Below, one piece after another: positions 48,968-57,100 of a stretch of 64,000 nt of DNA (positions within the stretch are counted from its first letter, which is position 1; each line of letters starts with the position of its first letter). The position numbers and the translations under genes are program-made. Under the pieces are notes generated by a model. It searched no databases. It was not told the DNA's origin and was given only the letters and a program-made list of their open reading frames with translations. The stretch is from Opitutia bacterium (GTDB lineage: Bacteria; Verrucomicrobiota; Kiritimatiellia; CAIQIC01; Lenti-01): contig SABN01000003.1 in the NCBI GenBank assembly GCA_009928955.1, positions 1-64,000 on the forward strand, given 5' to 3'.

Positions 48968-51344
48968 ATGGGGCGGTGGCGATGGCGACGGCGAAGGGGC
49001 GGCCTTCCCAGCGGACGGGGATGGTGAGGCGGCCGGTGGCGGCATCCCAGATGGCCTCGTCGGTTTCCCTGTCCGCCACGCGGACGGAGGCCGGAGGCTG
49101 GGGGAGGCCATGGACGACGAACTGGAGGAGGCGGGTATCGGGGCGGCCGGGATAGTCGTGTCGTTCGCCGTCGAGGTGCAGCACGAGTTGGCCGGCGGTG
49201 CGCTCGGAGCGGAAGCGCAGGAGTTCGTAGCGCCGGTTGGCCACGGCATCGGGCGAGATCCCGTCGTCGTCGTAGAATTGGCCGGTGGATTCCGCCACGG
49301 ACTCGTCGGCGTAGAAGTGGACGTGCAGGTTGGCCGGGTCGTAGCGGTCGGCGTTGGGAATGGGCTCGATCATGGGGATGAAGGCGCCGGCCCGGACAAA
49401 GACGGGGATGTGGTCCAGCGCGAGCGGCACGGCGAGGATTTGGCCGCCCGCGTGATGCGCGCCGGTCCGGAAATCGAACCAGTTGGCGTTTTTTGGGAGG
49501 GGCACGAGGCGTTCGGTGGCGCCCGGGTCGGTGACGGGCGCGACGAGGAAGGCGTCGCCCCAGAGGTAGGCATCGAGGCGGTCTTCCATTTCGGGGCGGT
49601 CGTCGAGGAAGAACAGCGGGCGCATGAGCGGGAGGCCGGCGGTGGCGTTCTCGAACATCAACGTATAGTTGTAGGGCAGGAGTCGGGTGCGCAGGCGGAT
49701 GGCCTCGCGCACGATTCGCTTGGTGTCGGCGTCCCAGAAGATGGGTTCGGGCGGCACGTTTTCGTGGCCGTGCGGCCGATAGATGGGTTGGAAGACGCCG
49801 TATTGCATCCAGCGGACGTAGAGTTCGGGGTCGCGGTTGTGCCCGGCGAATCCGCCGAGATCGGAGTGCATCCAGGCGACGCCTTGCAGGCCCATCTGCA
49901 GGGACAGTTCGACCTGCGGCCGCAGTCCGCCCCAGGTGCGGTTGACGTCGCCGCTCCACGGCAGGATGCCGTAGCGCTGGGTGCCGACGAACCCCGCGCG
50001 CATCAGGTTGAACGGGCGCCGATCGGGAAAATCCTTGCGGAACCCCTCATGCACCAGCCCCGCCCATTCATGGCCGAAGGCATTGTGCAGATCGTCGCCC
50101 CGCCCGATGGCATGGCGGATTTCGGCGGGATGCGTTTCGGGTTCGCCGAGGTCGCCCCACCAGCCGGCCACGCCGGTTTCCGTGTGCTTCTTGTAGAACC
50201 TCCAGAACCAGTCGCGGGCTTCCGGCTTGAAGACGTCGATCAGCGCGGCCTCGCCGAAAAAGGCGGCGAAGGTCTCGGGGTTTCCGGTGGCATCCGTGGC
50301 CAAGGCGCCGTGCGCGACGGCGTTGTCCCAGTTTTTGGATTCCGTGAGGACGAGCGGTTCGGTGATCAGGATGGTGTGGACGCCTTGGCGGCGGAAGTTC
50401 TCCATCATGGCGACCGGTTCGGGGAATGTCTTGCGGTCCCAGTCCAGGTTGCCCATGTTGCCGTAGATGCTGGCGCCGAACCAGAACAGGTCCAGCACGA
50501 CGGCATCCAGGGGAATGTCGTCGCGGCGGAAGCCCTCGACGACGGCTTCCACCTCGGCCTGGGTATGGTAGCCCATGCGCGAGGAAATGTGGCCCAGCGC
50601 CCAGCGCGGCAGCAGGGGCTGGTGGCCGGTCAGGTCCGCGATCCGTCCGCACAGGCCGGGCCAGGTGTCGTCCGCGATGAGCAGGCAGGCCAGGCGGCCG
50701 CCGACCGCCTCGAACGAGAGAACGCCGTCGCCCGCCGAATCGATGTCGAGCCATCCGCGCGCGGAGTTGTCGAACACCAGCATGTATTTCTTCGAGGAGA
50801 CGACGGCGGGCATGGAGTAGTACATGAGCCGGGCGGTTTCCTCGTAGGCGTAGCTGGCGCTGTTGTAGAGATCGAGCCGTTCGCCGCGCCGGTCCATCCG
50901 GCCCAGCGCGCGCGAGCCACCCCCGAAGAATTTCTCGCCGTCGGCGATCCGGAAGCGGAAGCCGTTTGCCACCCGGCCCTCCTCGGCGATCAGGTCCCGG
51001 CCCCGGAAGCGGTAGGCGACCCGGAACGGGGACTTGCGGACGTCGATTTCGAGACCGGCGGTGCGCAGGACGAGCGCGTCGGGCGATTCTTCCAAGGTGG
51101 CGGGGACCGGCCGGGGCGCAGCGCCGATGGCGAAGGACGGCAGCGGCGAGGCGTTCGTTTTGGGCGTGAAGACGGCTTCCAGCGCATGTTCCGAGTAGAG
51201 CGTCAGCGCCAACGCGCCGTCGGCGAGTTCGAGGGTCAACGTGCCGTTGGTGAAGGCGTGGTTTAGGAATTCAGGCATGGGGACCTCGGCGCGGGCGGCG
51301 GGGTGGAGCAACAGCAGGGATAGGAGAATGACTTGGATTTTCAT
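48966..51344 (-). CDS. secreted GH31 alpha-glucosidase/alpha-xylosidase family enzyme
   Basis: A 792-residue glycoside hydrolase with a signal peptide ('KIQVILLSLLLLHPAARAEV', cleavage after ARA). An N-terminal beta-sandwich ('LALTLYSEHALEAVFTP', 'EKFFGGGSRALGRMDRRGERLDLYNSASYAYEE') precedes the GH31 barrel: 'QPLLPRWALGHISSRMGY', 'DIPLDAVVLDLFWFG', nucleophile region 'AGWWGDLGEPETHP', acid/base region 'YGILPWSGDVNRTWGGLRPQ', 'GVAWMHSDLGGFAG'. A C-terminal beta domain follows. ATG 51344 gives the signal peptide; the longer ORF start is not needed. Acts in the periplasm or at the surface on alpha-linked glucans or xylosides; specificity open. Confidence 0.9.
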   Translation of the reverse strand: MKIQVILLSLLLLHPAARAEVPMPEFLNHAFTNGTLTLELADGALALTLYSEHALEAVFTPKTNASPLPSFAIGAAPRPVPATLEESPDALVLRTAGLEIDVRKSPFRVAYRFRGRDLIAEEGRVANGFRFRIADGEKFFGGGSRALGRMDRRGERLDLYNSASYAYEETARLMYYSMPAVVSSKKYMLVFDNSARGWLDIDSAGDGVLSFEAVGGRLACLLIADDTWPGLCGRIADLTGHQPLLPRWALGHISSRMGYHTQAEVEAVVEGFRRDDIPLDAVVLDLFWFGASIYGNMGNLDWDRKTFPEPVAMMENFRRQGVHTILITEPLVLTESKNWDNAVAHGALATDATGNPETFAAFFGEAALIDVFKPEARDWFWRFYKKHTETGVAGWWGDLGEPETHPAEIRHAIGRGDDLHNAFGHEWAGLVHEGFRKDFPDRRPFNLMRAGFVGTQRYGILPWSGDVNRTWGGLRPQVELSLQMGLQGVAWMHSDLGGFAGHNRDPELYVRWMQYGVFQPIYRPHGHENVPPEPIFWDADTKRIVREAIRLRTRLLPYNYTLMFENATAGLPLMRPLFFLDDRPEMEDRLDAYLWGDAFLVAPVTDPGATERLVPLPKNANWFDFRTGAHHAGGQILAVPLALDHIPVFVRAGAFIPMIEPIPNADRYDPANLHVHFYADESVAESTGQFYDDDGISPDAVANRRYELLRFRSERTAGQLVLHLDGERHDYPGRPDTRLLQFVVHGLPQPPASVRVADRETDEAIWDAATGRLTIPVRWEGRPFAVAIATAP

Positions 51345-51401
51345 TTGGGTGCAAGGGGGAGCAGATGAGTGGGGTGACGGGAAGGGAAATGCGGAAAAAC
51401 T

Positions 51402-51418
51402 CAATATCCAATATCCAA
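51402..51418. repeat. ATCCAAT-type intergenic tract, copy 2
   Basis: caatatccaatatccaa in the leader of GH31. Flanking bases (gcggaaaaactcaatatccaata) match the cupin leader (gcggggaaaacttcaatatccaata), so it is part of a longer shared leader module. The gene-free stretch 51345-51535 is otherwise occupied by this and two REP-like copies. Confidence 0.7.
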
Positions 51419-51444
51419 GTGAGTGTATGCCATATGAATGTGTA

Positions 51445-51481
51445 GACCTGATTCACCCACGGCGCAAGGCCGTGGGGGTCT
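51445..51481 (+). repeat. REP-like 37-bp hairpin element, copy 2
   Basis: GACCTGATTCACCCACGG, then cgcaagg loop and ccgtggggg tct. Same orientation as copies 1 and 3 and 47 bp upstream of copy 3. Stem cccacgg/ccgtggg. Confidence 0.85.
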
Positions 51482-51491
51482 GAAGCCAGCG

Positions 51492-51528
51492 GACCTGATT
51501 CACCCACGGCGCAAGGTCGTGGGGGTCT
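51492..51528 (+). repeat. REP-like 37-bp hairpin element, copy 3
   Basis: GACCTGATTCACCCACGG, gcaagg, tcgtgggggtct. One base differs from copy 2 (c to t at the inner stem), shortening the stem by one pair. It ends 8 bp before the superoxide reductase stop codon (minus strand) and may aid its termination. Confidence 0.85.
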
Positions 51529-51535
51529 GAAGCGG

Positions 51536-51931
51536 TCAGGCCTCGACCTGGATTGCCTTGGAGGACTGCCAGACGCCGTGGATGTTGCAGTAGGAGACGG
51601 CCTGCAGGACGCCCGACTTGGCCAGCGTGAGGTTGGCGATCATGCTCGGGTTGGTCAGCGCCGGGCCGGGCTGGTCCGTCGCGGAATCGGCGTGGGCGGA
51701 AAACTCGGCGTGGGCGAGTTGAATGGTCATCTTGGCGCCTTCGGGCAGGAAATAGAGGGAAATCCAGCGGATGTGGTGCTGGAGGGTGTTCGGATGGGCG
51801 ATGGCCTTGCCCAGGCCGGCCGTCACGGTGAAGAACTCGCCGGCCTTGACGGAATCCGGGGCTTCGATGACGGGGGCGTGCTTTTCGACTTTCCAATCGG
51901 CTTGCTGGATGGTGCTGTTGAATTCGGACAT
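51536..51931 (-). CDS. class II superoxide reductase (neelaredoxin, SORL domain)
   Basis: A 131-residue cytoplasmic non-haem iron protein that reduces superoxide to hydrogen peroxide, a defence typical of anaerobes. It has the full iron ligand set of the family: His18 in 'EKHAPVIEAP', His46 in 'AHPNT', His52 in 'QHHIRWISLYFLPEG', and Cys115/His118 in 'SYCNIHGVWQSSK'; Glu16/Lys17 beside the site are also conserved. No N-terminal desulforedoxin domain, hence class II. ATG 51931 has a good AGGAGA 6 bp upstream. Divergent from the porin at 52109 across a 177-bp intergenic region; the protein is complete. Confidence 0.95.
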   Translation of the reverse strand: MSEFNSTIQQADWKVEKHAPVIEAPDSVKAGEFFTVTAGLGKAIAHPNTLQHHIRWISLYFLPEGAKMTIQLAHAEFSAHADSATDQPGPALTNPSMIANLTLAKSGVLQAVSYCNIHGVWQSSKAIQVEA

Positions 51932-52108
51932 GCGGATCTCCTGTTTTGGGGGTTGAATCTCCGGCCAATCCTAGCACGGAAGCCGTGAAATTGCCATCCG
52001 GGAAGGCGTAAAAAATTGATTTGGGCGAGGAATGGGGGTTGAACCCCTTTGTTTCTTCTGAAAGAATCTCATCCATATATGTTAGAAAGACACCCCAGGA
52101 GGCCCTGA

Positions 52109-53287
52109 ATGAGAAAGAGTTGGATTGTCCTCGCCCTTGCCCTTGGTTGCGCCGCCTCGGCCAGCGCCATGGAAGTGACCCTGAAAGATGCCGCCAACCT
52201 TCGCCTGCAGGTGTACGGCTATGTCAAGGCCGACCTGTCGTACGACACCCAAGGCACCGCGCCGAAAAACGACTTCACCTTCTATGTCCTGCCCGAAACG
52301 GCGGGCGAGAAGGACGCCCAGACCCGTCTCGCCGCCCGCGAGAGCCGGTTTGGCCTGAACCTGTTCGGGCCCGACACCGAGTCGTGGAAGACGACGGGCA
52401 AGATCGAGTTGGACTTCTACGGCGGCGGGAATCCCAATTCCTACAATCCGCGCATCCGCCTGGCCTATGTGGATCTCGCCCGCGCCTCCGGTTTTTCCGC
52501 GCGCTTCGGCCAGGACTGGGACACCTTCTGCGAGGTGGCTCCCCGGATCAACAACTTCGCCACCTTGGCGGATGTGGGGCTTCTCGGCCTCCGCCGGCCG
52601 CAGGCCCGCGTGACGCAGGAAGTGAAGTTCAGCGACAACACCAAGCTGGTGCTCAAGGCCGCCGTGGCGCAGACCGTGGGCGAGGACCTCGATGGCGGCG
52701 GGTTCGATGACGGCGCGGATGCCGACCATCCCACCGTGCAGTGGAACGTGGCCCTGCACCAGAAGCTCTGGACCGAGAAGGCCGCCCGCATTTCCTTCGC
52801 CGGCCACTATGGGCAGGAAACCGTGGATGCCGTCGACAGCAACAAGGTCGTCACCGCGACGGATGTCGCGGACTACGACACCTGGTCCGTCCAGGGATCC
52901 CTCTTCCTGCCGCTGACCAAGTGCCTGGCGGTGCAGGGCAACGTCTGGAACGGCGTGAACCTCGATACCTACTACGGCGGCATCGGCCAGGGCGTGAACG
53001 TGGCGTTGGACGAGGAAATCGAAGCCGTGGGCGGGTTCGTCCAGCTGCTCTACGATCCGACCGACAAGCTCTCCTTCGGCCTCGGCTACTCCGTGGACGA
53101 TCCGGAAGACGAGGATCTCAGCGTCGGCATGCGTTCCAAGAACGATCTGATCTGGCTCTACGGCGCCTACAAGATCACCCCGGCCGTCAGCGCGATCGCC
53201 GAATACAGCCAGATGACCACCGAGTATCTGGAGAAGGCCGACGCCACCAACGACCGCATCCAGGTCTCCATGAAGTACGTCTTCTAA
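52109..53287 (+). CDS. outer-membrane porin (DcaP/beta-barrel type)
   Basis: A 392-residue secreted protein with a cleavable signal peptide ('KSWIVLALALGCAASASA', cut before MEV). Alternating amphipathic strands fill the mature part and the chain ends in an aromatic residue ('RIQVSMKYVF'), the C-terminal beta-signal of outer-membrane barrels. 'LQVYGYVKADLSYDTQG', 'ARESRFGLNLFGPDTESWKTTGKIELDFYG', 'ARFGQDWDTFCEV' are typical of DcaP/porin-like proteins. CAGGAGG lies 6 bp before ATG 52109. Monocistronic: a 177-bp upstream region and an intrinsic terminator follow. The solute passing the pore is unknown. Confidence 0.85.
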   Translation: MRKSWIVLALALGCAASASAMEVTLKDAANLRLQVYGYVKADLSYDTQGTAPKNDFTFYVLPETAGEKDAQTRLAARESRFGLNLFGPDTESWKTTGKIELDFYGGGNPNSYNPRIRLAYVDLARASGFSARFGQDWDTFCEVAPRINNFATLADVGLLGLRRPQARVTQEVKFSDNTKLVLKAAVAQTVGEDLDGGGFDDGADADHPTVQWNVALHQKLWTEKAARISFAGHYGQETVDAVDSNKVVTATDVADYDTWSVQGSLFLPLTKCLAVQGNVWNGVNLDTYYGGIGQGVNVALDEEIEAVGGFVQLLYDPTDKLSFGLGYSVDDPEDEDLSVGMRSKNDLIWLYGAYKITPAVSAIAEYSQMTTEYLEKADATNDRIQVSMKYVF

Positions 53288-53309
53288 GACCTCCTGCGGC
53301 GTTCGCAAC

Positions 53310-53341
53310 GGGCTGTCCGGGAAACCGGGCGGCCCTTTTTT
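53310..53341 (+). terminator. intrinsic terminator of the porin gene
   Basis: GC-rich hairpin gggctgtccgg-gaaa-ccgggcggccc (11-bp stem with G-U pairs, 4-nt loop) followed by TTTTTT, 23 bp after the porin stop codon. Confidence 0.9.
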
Positions 53342-53414
53342 CGTCCGGGCCGCCGCCCGCCCCCTGCGTTCAGGCGCCGCCGGGGGCCGGGCGCGGGGGT
53401 TTCCGCGGCGCGGG

Positions 53415-53442
53415 AAAAAGTTTTCCACGGTGTGGAAAAACT
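53415..53442. repeat. TTTTCCAC-type palindrome, isolated sixth copy
   Basis: aaaaagttttccacggtgtggaaaaact, the reverse-complement core of the cluster copies at 46132-46181. It lies between the porin terminator and dusB, 17 bp before the dusB ATG, where it could act as a second terminator, a 5' leader hairpin or an operator. Confidence 0.8.
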
Positions 53443-53458
53443 GCCATAGGATGGGGGC

Positions 53459-54523
53459 ATGGCCGAGTTTTCGCTCCAACCGGTGTTGATCGGGCCGCTC
53501 CGCGTGGAGTGGCCGGTGTTTCTCGCGCCGATGGCGGGGTATACGGACGGCGCGTACCGGTCGCTGTGCCTGGAGCAGGGGTGCGGGGCGGTGGTGACGG
53601 AGATGGCGAGCGCGCACGGGATGAGCATCGGCCATGAGCGCACGGGGCATTTCCTCGACACGTGGGGCGAGGAGCATCCCCTCGGCGCGCAGATCTACGG
53701 GTCCGATCCGGGGCGCATGGCGGCGGCGGCGGCGAAAGTGGCGGAGACGAAGAAATTCGATTTTCTGGACGTCAACGCGGGCTGTCCGATGCCGAAGATC
53801 CGCAACCGCGGGGACGGGGCGGGGCTGATGCGCGATCCTGCGAAGATGGCGGAGATCGTGCGGCAGGTGAAGGCGGCGGCGGGGGGCGCGCTGCCGGTGA
53901 CGGTGAAGACGCGGATCGGCTGGTGCGCGGACACGATCAACGTGCTGGAGACGACGGCGGGGGTGGAGGAAGCGGGGGCGGCGGCGATTTTCCTGCACGG
54001 GCGGGTGGCGAGCGTGCGGCATTCGGGGCCGTCGGACTGGACGCTCATCGCGGCAACGAAACGCGCGCGGAAGATCCCGGTGATCGGCAACGGGGGGGTC
54101 AAAACGGCGGCGGACGTGTTCCGGATGGTGGCCGAGACGGGGGTGGATGGCGTGATGGTCGGGCGGGTCGCGCTGGGCCATCCGTGGCTGTTCCGCGACA
54201 TCCGCGACCTGGCGGCGGGGCGCGCGCCGCGAATGCCGACGGTGGACGAAGTTCGGGAAACGATCCGCGAGCATCTGCGGCGGGAGATGGAGCTGATGGC
54301 GCGGCGCGGGAAGAAGGAGCTGAAGCTGGGGGTGGAGCTGACGGCGTGCCTGGTGCTGCGTCCGCATCTGGTGCGGTATCTGCGGGGCTTCCGGGGCTTC
54401 GGGGTGCTGGCGCGGACGTTGGAGGAACGGGTGGACGCGGCCACGCTGTTGGGGCGCGTGGACGAGGTGCTGGCGTCGGGGCGGAAGTGCGAGCGGGGCG
54501 GAGAGGATCTCCACATCCAATAA
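53459..54523 (+). CDS. dusB: tRNA-dihydrouridine synthase (DusB-like)
   Basis: A 354-residue FMN-dependent enzyme reducing uridines in tRNA. TIM-barrel landmarks: 'VFLAPMAGYTDGAYRSLC' near the N-terminus, 'VVTEMASAHGM', 'LGAQIYGSDPGRM', the catalytic-cysteine motif 'VNAGCPMPKIRNRGDGAGLM', 'VTVKTRIGW', 'FLHGRVASVRHSG', 'PVIGNGGVKTAADV', 'VMVGRVALGHPWLF', and a helical C-terminal domain. 'PSDW' is in the usual place after the HGR motif, where many Dus proteins have AxW. The last codons (LHIQ) and the TAA stop come from an ATCCAAT-type repeat. The paralogue (DusA/B/C) is not certain. Confidence 0.9.
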   Translation: MAEFSLQPVLIGPLRVEWPVFLAPMAGYTDGAYRSLCLEQGCGAVVTEMASAHGMSIGHERTGHFLDTWGEEHPLGAQIYGSDPGRMAAAAAKVAETKKFDFLDVNAGCPMPKIRNRGDGAGLMRDPAKMAEIVRQVKAAAGGALPVTVKTRIGWCADTINVLETTAGVEEAGAAAIFLHGRVASVRHSGPSDWTLIAATKRARKIPVIGNGGVKTAADVFRMVAETGVDGVMVGRVALGHPWLFRDIRDLAAGRAPRMPTVDEVRETIREHLRREMELMARRGKKELKLGVELTACLVLRPHLVRYLRGFRGFGVLARTLEERVDAATLLGRVDEVLASGRKCERGGEDLHIQ

Positions 54524-54544
54524 CCAATGTCCGACATCCAATTC
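54513..54544. repeat. ATCCAAT-type tract, copy 3
   Basis: acatccaataaccaatgtccgacatccaattc overlaps the end of dusB and supplies its stop codon; the rest of the 84-bp dusB-rpoN gap shows nothing else clear. Confidence 0.7.
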
Positions 54545-54610
54545 CCACGGGATGCAGCCATCTGGAATGGACTGTGCAGGGGGGCGGGAATCGGGTAAAT
54601 TGAGAAAGTG

Positions 54611-56056
54611 ATGAAACAAGGCATGTTCCAGAACGCGCAGCTGCGCCAGGAGATGAAGCTGGCGCCGCGCATGATGCAGGCGCTGCGCTTCCTGCAGGCG
54701 CCGCTGCCGGAGCTGCGCGACCTGATCCGCGGCGAGTTGGAGCAGAATCCGGTGCTGGAGGAGAAGGTGGGCGATTCCGACGCCTTGCTGGCGCCGCTGG
54801 AGCCGGTGGCGGCGACGCTGGACGAGGCGGACCGGGAAAACGATTTCGATCCGGACGATTTCGGGCGGGAGATCGATGCGCTGGAGAAGATGCTGGAGCC
54901 GCGGCCGCTGGACGAGGCGCCGGGGACGCCGGTCTCTTCGCCCGAGGCGGATGAAAAACGACAGTTTTTCCTGGATTCGCTGACGGCGGCGCCGTCGCTG
55001 CATGCGCATCTGGAGGAGCAGCTGAACGAGTCGGGGCTGGACGAGGCGCAGAAGAAGGCGGGCGAGTACATCATCGGCAACGTGGATGAGAACGGCTGGC
55101 TGGCGGCGGACGTGGCGGAGGTGGCGCGGGAGGCGGGGGTGCCGGAGGCGGCGGTGGAAGCGGCGCTGGCGGTGATCCAGGAATTCGATCCGCCGGGCGT
55201 GGCGGCGCGGGGCCTGAAGGAATGCCTGCTGATCCAGCTGCGGCGGTCGGGGCGGGGGGCGGAATCGGCGGAGGCGCGGCTGGTGGCGGGGCATCTGGAG
55301 GCGCTGGGGGAGGCGGGCGCGGCGGCGCTGGCGAAGGCGGCGGGGCTGGCCGCGGACGAGGTGGCGGAGGCGCTGAAGGCGATCGCGCTGCTGGATCCGA
55401 AGCCGGGGCTGAAGTTCTCGGCGGCGCCGGCGGTGTATGTGACGCCGGAGGTGGAGATCCGCAAGACGGCGGAGGGGGAATACGTGGTGGAGATGCTGCG
55501 GGACGGGTTGCCGCGGCTGCGGATCAGCGCGGAATACGAATCGATGCTGGAGGACCCGGAGACGGCGGCGGAGGCGAAGAAGTATCTGGCCGAAAAGGTC
55601 CGGTCGGGCAAGTTCGTGATGGACAGCCTGCATCAGCGCCGGGAAACGGTGAAGCGCCTCGCGGAGGAGATCGCGGCGGCGCAGAAGGAATTCTTCGAGC
55701 AGGGGATTTCGCGGTTGAAGCCGTTGACGATGGGGGCGGTGGCGGAGAAGCTGGGCGTGCACGAGACGACCGTGGGGCGGGCGGTTTCGGGGAAATACGT
55801 GCGGACGCCGCAGGGGGTGTTCGAACTGAAGTTCTTTTTCACGGCGGGGCTGAAGATGGCGGACGGGGAGAGCATCTCGACGGAGGCGGTCAAGGAGGCG
55901 GTGGCGAAGGTGCTGGGGCACGAGGACGTGCGCAAGCCGCTCTCCGACCAGGCCATCGCGGACAAGCTGAAGGAGCAGGGCTTCCAGGTGGCGCGGCGGA
56001 CGGTGGCGAAGTACCGCGAGCAGCTGGGCGTGCCGCCGGCGCACAAGCGGAAATGA
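54611..56056 (+). CDS. rpoN: RNA polymerase sigma-54 factor
   Basis: A 481-residue sigma-54. Region I: 'QNAQLRQEMKLAPRMMQALRFLQAPLPELRDLIRGELEQNPVLEE', the Gln/Leu-rich activator-interacting domain. An acidic spacer ('DEADRENDFDPDDFGREIDALE') follows, then the core-binding domain ('NVDENGWLAADVAEVAREAG', 'FDPPGVAARGLKECLLIQL') and the DNA-binding end ('MGAVAEKLGVHETTVGRAVSGKYVRTPQGVFELKFFF', then the RpoN box 'ARRTVAKYREQLG'). ATG 54611 is used; GTG 54608 just before it is possible. It probably forms a unit with the aminotransferase gene 22 bp downstream. It implies sigma-54 promoters and AAA+ activators elsewhere in the genome. Confidence 0.95.
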   Translation: MKQGMFQNAQLRQEMKLAPRMMQALRFLQAPLPELRDLIRGELEQNPVLEEKVGDSDALLAPLEPVAATLDEADRENDFDPDDFGREIDALEKMLEPRPLDEAPGTPVSSPEADEKRQFFLDSLTAAPSLHAHLEEQLNESGLDEAQKKAGEYIIGNVDENGWLAADVAEVAREAGVPEAAVEAALAVIQEFDPPGVAARGLKECLLIQLRRSGRGAESAEARLVAGHLEALGEAGAAALAKAAGLAADEVAEALKAIALLDPKPGLKFSAAPAVYVTPEVEIRKTAEGEYVVEMLRDGLPRLRISAEYESMLEDPETAAEAKKYLAEKVRSGKFVMDSLHQRRETVKRLAEEIAAAQKEFFEQGISRLKPLTMGAVAEKLGVHETTVGRAVSGKYVRTPQGVFELKFFFTAGLKMADGESISTEAVKEAVAKVLGHEDVRKPLSDQAIADKLKEQGFQVARRTVAKYREQLGVPPAHKRK

Positions 56057-56078
56057 GCAAGCAGCCGAAGGGTTGGGA

Positions 56079-57056
56079 ATGGCGATGAAGACGGATTTTG
56101 GAGCGAAGGATTTTTCGGAGTTCTGCCAGGCGCACCGGCCGGCCTATCACGCGGGTTATTACGCGATGTATTCGAGCTGGTGGGATGCGATCACCACGGA
56201 GCCGAACCTGATGGTGGTGCCGGTGGACGACCACATGGTGCACCGGGGCGACGGTTTGTTCGAGACGTTCAAATGCGTGGACGGGGCGGTCTACAACCTG
56301 GACGCGCATCTGGCGCGCCTCGAGGGCGGCGCGAAGACCATCGCGCTGCGGATGCCGTGGAGCCGCGCGGACCTGCGGAGGATCATCGGCGACGTCCTGC
56401 GGGCGGGGGGGCGGCGGGATGCGCTGGTGCGGGTGTTCGTGTCGCGCGGCCCGGGGGGGCATTCGGCGAATCCGTATGAATGTCCGGAGCCGCTGTTGAT
56501 GGTGCTGGCGATCCGGCTGGCGGAACCATTCATGGAGGCGCATCCGGAGGGGGCGAAGGTGGGCGTGAGCGGCGTGCCGAACAAGGAGGGGTTCTTCGCC
56601 CAGGTGAAGAGCGTGAACTATCTGCCGAACGTCCTGATGAAGAAGCAGGCCGTGGACGCGGGGGTGGATTTCATGCTGGGGTTCGACCAGAACGGGCATA
56701 TGACCGAGTTGCCGACCGAGAACTTCGGCATCGTGACGGCGGGGCGGTTGCTGCGGGTGCCGCGACCGGATCACATCCTGCTGGGCACCACGATGTTGCG
56801 GGTGATGCAGTTGGCGCGCGAACAGCTCGTTCCGGCGGGGATCCTCGCGGGCGTGGAGGAGGCGGACGTGCCGCGGGTTGAATTGGAGAAGGCGGCAGAG
56901 ATGCTCGTGTTCGGCACGAGCCCGCACGTGACGGCGGTGACGGAGTTCGCGGGGCGCCCCGTGGGCGATGGCCGGCCCGGCCCCGTTTGGCGCGAGCTGA
57001 GCCGCGCATTTGAGGAAGACCTGAAAAATCCGGCGATGTTGACGCCGATGGTGTAA
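56079..57056 (+). CDS. PLP-dependent class IV aminotransferase (IlvE/PabC-like)
   Basis: A 325-residue fold-type IV PLP enzyme. 'VPVDDHMVHRGDGLFETFKCVDGAVYNLDAHLARLEGG' is the family start, the PLP-binding Lys is in 'FAQVKSVNYLPNVLMKKQAVD', and 'MTELPTENFGIVT' and 'LLGTTMLRVMQLARE' follow. Branched-chain aminotransferase, D-amino-acid aminotransferase and aminodeoxychorismate lyase share this layout and cannot be told apart here. ATG 56079 follows GAAGGG; TTG 56073 is the ORF start. Located 22 bp after rpoN. Confidence 0.85.
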   Translation: MAMKTDFGAKDFSEFCQAHRPAYHAGYYAMYSSWWDAITTEPNLMVVPVDDHMVHRGDGLFETFKCVDGAVYNLDAHLARLEGGAKTIALRMPWSRADLRRIIGDVLRAGGRRDALVRVFVSRGPGGHSANPYECPEPLLMVLAIRLAEPFMEAHPEGAKVGVSGVPNKEGFFAQVKSVNYLPNVLMKKQAVDAGVDFMLGFDQNGHMTELPTENFGIVTAGRLLRVPRPDHILLGTTMLRVMQLAREQLVPAGILAGVEEADVPRVELEKAAEMLVFGTSPHVTAVTEFAGRPVGDGRPGPVWRELSRAFEEDLKNPAMLTPMV

Positions 57057-57100
57057 CCTTTCCGTCTCGCGGAGCGACGATCTGGAAAACGGTGAAACAG

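Noticed and set aside
51932-52108. Sigma-54 promoter in the superoxide reductase-porin intergenic region
   Set aside because: TGGCAATTTCACGGC on the minus strand lacks the TTGC half at the right distance.
52082-56044. 1320-codon minus-strand ORF opposite porin, dusB and rpoN
   Set aside because: Arg/His/Pro-rich shadow frame produced by GC-rich codon bias; the opposite strand has four well-supported conserved genes.
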